This document shows positions 32,805 through 38,191 of a stretch of 38,191 bases of DNA, in pieces; positions within the stretch are counted from its first letter, which is position 1; the number at the start of each line of letters is the position of its first letter. The notes beneath the pieces are model-generated. The model did no database searches. It had not been told where the DNA came from and saw only the letters and a program-made list of their open reading frames with translations. This stretch comes from Dichloromethanomonas sp964477085 (lineage in GTDB: Bacteria > Bacillota > Desulfitobacteriia > Desulfitobacteriales > Syntrophobotulaceae), in the NCBI GenBank assembly GCA_964477085.1, contig CAYZDF010000025.1, positions 1-38,191 on the forward strand. The letters are read 5' to 3'. A program made the translations under genes and the position numbers.

Positions 32805-33947
32805 TTAAAGGAACTTTTGGGAAGCCTGTGCTTCCTGTTCGGCTAGTAGAAGGTCGACCATCCTGCCATAGCTTTTGACTCCCTCTTCCTGCCTGTTGCT
32901 TTTTAAGTAAGCATCATTGACGTCAGACATAATCTCTTCTGCCTTCCCTTCAAACTGCCGCCAATATTCTCTGATAGCCCGAAGGTCTCGCCTGAGCCCT
33001 TCTCCATATTGCCGGTTCAGTCTAGCAGCTTCCTCAGGCGCATTGTCATAAAGAGCATTCATGGAATAGATCAATGCCAGTATCGTACCGGAATATTGGA
33101 AATAGGAGTCTTCACTGCTTCGACAAGTCACCCAGGCAATATAATTGGCCTCATCTTCACGGGCAAATCCTCTTTGATGGGCCATTTCATGGCACGTAGT
33201 TGCAGGTAACATAGACTCAGGAATATCTATATTAACATTGGCTTCGCCGGTGAATGGAAAGTACACACCCGATATTCCGGTGTAGGACATATATCGGGAA
33301 AAGAAAACTGGCTTAGGCTTACCATAAGCACCTCCAAGTTGAGGATAAACTCCTGCAGCATTGGAGAAAGCATCTGGGGCCTTATTTTTTATTGCAGTAA
33401 ATCCACCTTCAAGTGTGACGACTCCTTGTTCATCCTCTTTAAGCACTTTGCGTAAATCGTTAGCCGAGAATATTAGCTTCTCACAAAGTAATGCCAGATC
33501 CTTATTTGTGGCATGGCCAACACTAAAACCGGCAATTTCAGCAAAGGATGAACGATAATAATTCAATCCCCATAGCGAAATGAAAGCAAAGTAGACAATG
33601 CCTAAAACAGCAAGACCTCGATATACCCAGGATAAAAATCCGTTTGGACTTATTCTCTTGGCTTTAAACAACAATCCCCAGATTTGTCTGAAGAGGAACA
33701 TAATTAATGCCAAGATTAAGGTCCATACCATAAGCTCTGCTAACGAGAACGGGATTACTCCTGTAGTCATACTCAAGAACCTCGAGCAGAATTTAGAAAA
33801 GCCTTGGGTATAATATACCTCAATCCATTGGGGTTTAGCTGTTGCTGCCCATGTCATTGTTAGACTTAGTGGCCAAAACATAAGCAGCAGGATTTTCCCC
33901 ACGCTTATTCTCATCCGATCCATCATAACCCCCGAAAGCAATTGCAT
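32805..33947 (-). CDS. DUF3810-family membrane protein with HExxH metalloprotease motif
   Basis: A 380-residue membrane protein. Hydrophobic segments are at about 15-35, 66-93 and 108-128. A long extracytoplasmic-type domain with the zinc motif HEMAH (253-257) follows, then Glu266 in REDEANYIA as a likely third ligand. The pattern matches the DUF3810 family, whose members are of unknown function but look like membrane-bound zinc peptidases. The start is uncertain: ATGs at 33947, 33926 and 33914 are all in frame and none has a clear ribosome binding site. The gene has no operon partner here. Confidence 0.85.
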   Translation of the reverse strand: MQLLSGVMMDRMRISVGKILLLMFWPLSLTMTWAATAKPQWIEVYYTQGFSKFCSRFLSMTTGVIPFSLAELMVWTLILALIMFLFRQIWGLLFKAKRISPNGFLSWVYRGLAVLGIVYFAFISLWGLNYYRSSFAEIAGFSVGHATNKDLALLCEKLIFSANDLRKVLKEDEQGVVTLEGGFTAIKNKAPDAFSNAAGVYPQLGGAYGKPKPVFFSRYMSYTGISGVYFPFTGEANVNIDIPESMLPATTCHEMAHQRGFAREDEANYIAWVTCRSSEDSYFQYSGTILALIYSMNALYDNAPEEAARLNRQYGEGLRRDLRAIREYWRQFEGKAEEIMSDVNDAYLKSNRQEEGVKSYGRMVDLLLAEQEAQASQKFL

Positions 33948-34007
33948 CCATCATATTTATTTCTAATTCATCTGCTTACATGATTATACTCTAAAAACAT
34001 ATTTTAC

Positions 34008-34013
34008 TATAAT
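34008..34013 (+). promoter_or_regulatory. Possible -10 of the small membrane protein gene
   Basis: A perfect TATAAT with only TTATAC-like sequence at the -35 position. The leader would be about 26 nt. Confidence 0.35.
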
Positions 34014-34045
34014 TAAAAATATATACTCACGAACAAACTATATAT

Positions 34046-34462
34046 ATGATTAAACGATTTTTACTTTATGGACTGATGGGCTGGAGCTTAGAAATAATCT
34101 GGACAGGTCTTGAATCTCTCTCCCATGGTGATCTCCGACTAATTGGATTCACTAATTTGTGGATGTTTTTGATTTACGGATGCGCTGTATTTCTAGAGCC
34201 TTTACATGATACCATCGCCCACTGGAGGTGGCCGGTACGGGGAATGATCTGGCTGATGGTTATATGGGCGATAGAGTATGTCAGCGGTTTAATCCTGGTA
34301 GGGATTCTTGGTGTCTATCCTTGGCGTTATACCGACCCGCTTTCAATCAACGGACTCATTACGCTACGATTTGCACCGGTCTGGTTTGTTAGTGGATTAT
34401 TATTTGAAAGGATCCACCATACGCTGGACGTGATCGGGGAGTCCACGAATGAGGATTGCTGA
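34046..34462 (+). CDS. Small four-helix membrane protein (putative ABC transporter permease, CmpB-like)
   Basis: 138 residues with four predicted membrane segments (about 3-21, 37-54, 68-90, 108-126). The pattern LYGLMGWSLEIIWTGL, then IGFTNLWMFLIYGCAVF and RFAPVWFVSGLLFERIHHTL, resembles proteins annotated as putative ABC transporter type IV / CmpB-like permeases. No ATPase partner is nearby, so transport is unproven. No Shine-Dalgarno is visible before the ATG (AT-rich run), so translation may be weak or the start may differ. An intrinsic terminator follows at 34494. Confidence 0.8.
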   Translation: MIKRFLLYGLMGWSLEIIWTGLESLSHGDLRLIGFTNLWMFLIYGCAVFLEPLHDTIAHWRWPVRGMIWLMVIWAIEYVSGLILVGILGVYPWRYTDPLSINGLITLRFAPVWFVSGLLFERIHHTLDVIGESTNEDC

Positions 34463-34493
34463 TGAAAGATAGAAGTACAATAAGCGAGTTATT

Positions 34494-34519
34494 AAAGTGC
34501 CCCTTACGGGCACTTTTTC
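34494..34519 (+). terminator. Intrinsic terminator of the small membrane protein gene
   Basis: 9-bp stem AAAGTGCCC/GGGCACTTT (34494-34502 with 34508-34516), 5-nt loop, TTTTT run at 34514-34518. Confidence 0.88.
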
Positions 34520-34522
34520 AAT

Positions 34523-34547
34523 GAAAAGATGCCCGTAACGAGCATCT
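34523..34547 (-). terminator. Terminator of the DUF255 gene
   Basis: Minus strand 6-bp stem AGATGC/GCATCT (34547-34542 with 34532-34527), 9-nt loop, then TTTTCATT. Its loop segment also pairs with the neighbouring plus-strand terminator (34504-34512 with 34530-34538). Confidence 0.65.
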
Positions 34548-34594
34548 CAATTCATAAAAGTGATTCAAAAATATTCTGCCTTTTTCATCAAGAA

Positions 34595-36846
34595 CTATTG
34601 ACTTTGCATGAGTCCTTTCAATTGTTCTGGTTCAGTAACAGGTTCCCTGCAAGTAAAATTCCGACATAGATAGACCGATAATATGTCGGCTAACGGATAA
34701 TCCTTCATTTTCGGAATAAACTGGCTAATTGTACCTTCCTGATAGGTCAGAACGGAGTAAGGTCTGAAGTCTTCAAAGATTTTCTTTTGCATCTGAGGAA
34801 GCTTATTGGACTCCAACCGGCCAGACATGACGATGTCATCCCCTTCCCCCAGATAAAACTGAATAGCCTGCAGAAACGCCGTATAGCCAGGAGGATAATA
34901 TTGAAGCACAGCTTTAAACGTTGAAAACTGGGTTTCTACACGTTCTTGCCACTTTTGATCTCCGGTCATTCTCCAAAGTCTTGCTAAGTTATAAGCAGAT
35001 ATGGAATTGCCCGAGGGTATAGCTCCGTCATAAATCTCTTTGGGCCTGAAGGGAAGCTCCTCCGCATCATTTCCGGTGAAATAATAACCGCCATTAACTT
35101 TATCCCCAAATAGACGTTCTTGTTCTTTCTGAAGATTGAGGGCTTCTCTCAAATACTCCGGTTTGCCACAGGCAGTGTAAACTTCTAACAAACCATAGAT
35201 CAAAAAGGCATAGTCATCCAGATAAGCGGGAAAACTGGCGTCTCCCTCTCTATAACGGGCCAAGAGTCTTCCCTTGGGATCAAACATTTTCGCTAAGATA
35301 AACCCGCCCGCATTCTCAGCAGCTATAAGGTATCTTTGGCTTGCTTGATCATCGAGCCCCCGAAATACCTGAGCACCCTTGGCTAAAGCTGCGATCATCA
35401 GACCATTCCAGGAGACTAGAACTTTATCGTCTTTTGCTGGCCTGATCCTCTTTTCACGTTGAATAAACAAAATTTCATTGCAAAAGTAAAGGATATCCTC
35501 CAACTCATCCAGTTTAAGTTTATGACGATAGGCTATCTCTTCCCATAGGCAAAAAACTTTACTGGGGATATTTTTACCTTCATAATTGCCTTCTTCATTG
35601 ATTCCATATGCTTCGCAATAGAGTCTGATGAATGTATCACTATCACTTAGGAAATTCTCAATAAGCTTCTGTCTCTTACCCTTTGGTTTAACTCGACTCT
35701 GTCCACTCTCAATCTCTTGAATTCCTTGGGCAAGAGCGCTCTTAATCTCGGCTTCACTCCAAACATAGTATTTACCTTCTTCCCCTTCTGAGTCGGCATC
35801 TTCAGCACTATAGAATCCACCCTCTGGCGAGGTCATATCCCGCAGGACATAATGGAATATCTCTTGTGCAATTCGGCTGAATCGTTCTTTTTTGGTTAGC
35901 TGATAGGCCTCCAGGTAAACAAACGCTAGCCCCGCATTATCATAAAGCATTTTTTCAAAGTGTGGGACCAGCCAATAGCGATCGGTACTATATCTGGCAA
36001 AACCATAACCGATATGGTCATAGATTCCGCCGTCTGCCATACGTTCTAAGGTATTCTCTGTTATATTCAGGGCCTGACTTTGAGGTTGTTCCAGAGAATA
36101 GCGCATTAGAAAGCCCAGATTGTGAGGGGAAGGGAATTTAGGTGCATTGCCAAAACCCCCAAATTTAGTGTCAAAGCTCTTTTCGAAAAGCGCATACCCT
36201 TTACGAATAACGCCTTTTCCCCAACTAAAAACAGTATCTTCTTCAATTTCAGTTGATAATGGGATTCCAGCCTTAACTTGTTGGCCAGGACGCTCAGCAC
36301 GTTTTTCCGTGTATTCATTAGCCACTGCTTCGTAGAGTTCAGCAGCAGTGTCGATGACTTTTTGTTTTTCCTTCTGCCAGAGTTCTGCTACCTGGTCAAG
36401 GATATCCATTAAGCCCGGGCGACCGTATTGACTGTGCTTGGGGAAATAGGTTCCGGCGAAAAACGGCTGTTTATCAGAAGTCATAATGACCGTAAGCGGC
36501 CAGCCACCTGCCCCCGTTAAAGCCTGGCAATAGGTCATATACATATGGTCAACATCGGGTCTTTCTTCGCGATCAACTTTGATGGAGATAAAACTCTTGT
36601 TCAGTACTTCAGCAACTTCCTGATCCTCAAACGATTCACGTTCCATGACATGACACCAATGGCATGTTCATCATAGTAGACAAGTCAGCTATACCCAATA
36701 GATAGGAAAACAGGCTTATCTTCAAGCCTTGCTTTCTCAAATGCTTCCTCTCCCCATGGATACCATTCTACCGGGTTATATGCATGCTGCAATAGATAGG
36801 GAGATTTCTCATTGATTAATCTATTGGGTATTTTTGTCGTCGTCAT
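34595..36846 (-). pseudogene. DUF255/thioredoxin-domain protein (YyaL/SSP411-like), interrupted by a 20-bp insertion
   Basis: The full family protein would be about 743 residues: an N-terminal thioredoxin-like DUF255 domain and a C-terminal alpha/alpha-barrel. From an ATG at 36846 with a perfect GGGAGGTG site, 53 codons read normally (LINEKSPYLLQHAYNPVEW, VFLSIGYS). A TGA follows at once at 36687. After 20 extra bases (36668-36687) the frame resumes with TCHWCHVMERESFEDQEV and runs intact to 34595. The CHWC redox motif is therefore cut off from its N-terminus. A shorter product starting at the ATG at 36646 is possible but would lack CxxC. The break is either a real pseudogene event or an assembly artefact. 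Confidence 0.88.
36668..36687 (-). other. 20-bp insertion interrupting the DUF255 gene
   Basis: Removal of exactly these 20 bases joins AGC (Ser53) to ACATGCCATTGGTGT (Thr-Cys-His-Trp-Cys) and restores the family sequence. The segment begins with TGA, ends with TGATGA, and I see no copy of it nearby and no flanking target duplication. Confidence 0.8.
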
Positions 36847-36898
36847 AGCAATCACCTCCCATTAATCAATTTTGTTTTAGTATCACCATTTAGGAAAT

Positions 36899-36929
36899 AA
36901 ATAAGCACTGTGTTTAGCAATGCTTATTT
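36899..36929 (-). terminator. Hairpin after the helicase-nuclease gene
   Basis: 9-bp stem AAATAAGCA/TGCTTATTT (36899-36907 with 36921-36929), 13-nt loop, 6 nt after the helicase stop. On the minus strand the stem itself ends in TTATTTATTT, a fair T-rich tail. Confidence 0.6.
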
Positions 36930-36935
36930 TGACAT

Positions 36936-38191
36936 TCAATACTTCGCTATATCAATACTTTTAATAAGCTCATTAGCAATATGGGGGCTTTCCAACCGCA
37001 TAATACTTTCTTCAGCTGTCCCGAAACTCAACAAATTAATACTGCCGTACCAGACAATGCTTTGGTCGATAAGAGCAAACTTCTGATGTATTTTCGATTT
37101 ATAGACAATCCTAACTCCGGCGCTTTTCATCATATCCAGCGCGCCTTGCAGCGCAGCCGTATCCCTGTCCTTGAAATCCTCGGCCGGTCTGGTTACCACA
37201 ATCACTTTAACGTCATTTTCTATCGCCGTCGCCAGATTTTGCAGCATCTGCAAACTTCGTCTTTTCGTCACAAATGGACTGACAATTAGAATTTCTCTTG
37301 AAGCATTCACAATGTCCTTCATATACACAGGCAAAAAGTTGCTCTTGTCAAAGATGATATCCTGTGATTCTAATGCGGCGCTGTCTCCTTTGGCTTTATA
37401 GCCGATCGCGGCATAGCCGTTCAGCCGCTTATGATACATTTTTTCCAGTATCCTGACATGGATATCCACATAGTCATAGATTTGCACCTCGCTTTTCGTT
37501 GCAAACAAGCGGTGAAGCCTGCCGGCATATTGCTGCAAGGTCCCTTTCCAGGAAATCGGCATTGCTAAAAATAATGTATCGAGACGCGGTTCGTCAAACC
37601 CTTCCCCGATATATCGGCCTGTAGCCACGATGACGATATTCTTATCGTTTGGCGTTTCCGCCATGCACGCCATGATTTCTTTGATCGCCTTGCCCCCAAG
37701 ACCTCCCTTTAAACGTACCACACCGGGTATTCTCTCCTTCAGCCTTTTGGCCAGTAATTCGACATGAGCCGTTCTCTCCGTTAAAACAAGGCAGTTCCTC
37801 CCTTTTTCATAGCTTTTTACCACATCATCAACAATCTGCTGGTTGCGAAGTTCATTGTGCGTGATTTCGGAATACAATTCCTGAATCGAGACATCGTTCT
37901 CTTCTTTATCCAGCGGAACTCTGAAAGATGTAAATCTGGGCAAAATATAATGCTCAAAAGGCCTTCTCTCAGCCTGTTTTTTGGCGTCATCTTTGTATCG
38001 TATGGGGCCGCACTGCATGAAGATAATCGGATGATGGCCATCCTTTCTGGTCGGAGTTGCCGTCAAGCCATATATATATTTGGCGTTGACACTCTTTAAG
38101 ATGCTTTCAAAGCTGAAAGCGGACACGTGATGACATTCATCGACGATAACCATCCCATAGTTTTTGACACAATCTTTTACTTCACCTGTTC
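36936..38191 (-). CDS. SF2 helicase-HKD nuclease protein, C-terminal part (TOTE conflict-system type)
   Basis: The 418 residues in the window are open at the 5' end. They begin inside the first RecA-like domain just before helicase motif II (VIVDECHHVSAFSFE). Motif III (TATPTRKDGHH), motif V (ATGRYIGEGFDEPRLD) and motif VI (QQYAGRLHR) follow, then a phospholipase-D/HKD domain (about the last 150 residues). That domain has IHQKFALIDQSIVWYGSINL (His-x-Lys-x4-Asp, then Gly-Ser-x-Asn). The arrangement closely resembles the large bacterial proteins described as TOTE conflict systems, where an archaeo-eukaryotic primase domain precedes the helicase. That primase part would lie beyond 38191, so this is inference from memory of the family. 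It might instead be a stand-alone helicase-PLD protein. Confidence 0.85.
   Translation of the reverse strand, partial: TGEVKDCVKNYGMVIVDECHHVSAFSFESILKSVNAKYIYGLTATPTRKDGHHPIIFMQCGPIRYKDDAKKQAERRPFEHYILPRFTSFRVPLDKEENDVSIQELYSEITHNELRNQQIVDDVVKSYEKGRNCLVLTERTAHVELLAKRLKERIPGVVRLKGGLGGKAIKEIMACMAETPNDKNIVIVATGRYIGEGFDEPRLDTLFLAMPISWKGTLQQYAGRLHRLFATKSEVQIYDYVDIHVRILEKMYHKRLNGYAAIGYKAKGDSAALESQDIIFDKSNFLPVYMKDIVNASREILIVSPFVTKRRSLQMLQNLATAIENDVKVIVVTRPAEDFKDRDTAALQGALDMMKSAGVRIVYKSKIHQKFALIDQSIVWYGSINLLSFGTAEESIMRLESPHIANELIKSIDIAKY

Noticed and set aside
36646..36690. Selenocysteine or translational bypass at the TGA in the DUF255 gene
   Set aside because: The TGA is followed by a frame change, so reading it as Sec gives a nonsense sequence. 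Codons at the take-off (AGC) and landing sites do not match as known bypass systems require.

Overview
The window is a stretch of low-to-middle G+C chromosome from an anaerobic-type Firmicute. The S12 N-terminus with its Firmicute-type insertion, a Spo0H-type sigma-H, the ctsR-mcsA-mcsB-clpC cassette and the rpmG-secE-nusG-rplKA-rplJL-rpoBC order all point to Clostridia. I lean towards Peptococcaceae/Desulfitobacteriaceae relatives (Desulfitobacterium, Dehalobacter), but that is inference from remembered protein similarity. Almost everything is on the minus strand, so transcription runs from high to low coordinates.

Layout from high to low coordinates. 38191-34595: the C-terminal part of an SF2 helicase with an HKD phospholipase-D-type nuclease domain (TOTE-conflict-system type, cut by the window edge), then a DUF255/thioredoxin-domain gene broken by a 20-bp insertion exactly before its CxxC codons. 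34462-31036: accessory genes (small membrane protein, DUF3810 membrane metalloprotease-like protein, Nudix hydrolase, orphan tail-anchored acidic protein). 30887-24727: CtsR operators, ctsR-mcsA-mcsB-clpC-radA (protein quality control and DNA repair). 24634-24242: a plus-strand small Cys-rich protein with its own consensus promoter and terminator. 23980-14961: PIN/TRAM protein-ispD-ispF-gltX-cysS-mrnC-thyA-folA-rlmB-sigH, with thyA+folA sitting between mrnC and rlmB. 14744-14482: a tRNA-Thr/Tyr/fMet operon with promoter and terminator. 14300-12378: a frameshifted aromatic-acid-exporter-family gene converging on an amidohydrolase. 12003-1: the transcription/translation super-cluster rpmG, secE, nusG, rplK, rplA, L10 leader, rplJ, rplL, rpoB, rpoC, L7Ae-like protein, and the 5' end of rpsL.

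The core genes are intact and conventional. The interesting material is mostly non-coding or at the edges: a long, well-folded leader in front of rpsL that starts at a plausible promoter; a separate promoter and 300-nt leader for rpoBC behind a hairpin after rplL; a (DLxx)6 repeat in a 97-residue tail of RpoB that has no basic residue; triple CtsR boxes; operator-like dyads in two divergent regions; two interrupted genes; and the truncated helicase-nuclease, which is the best candidate for a defence system, most of which would lie outside the window.
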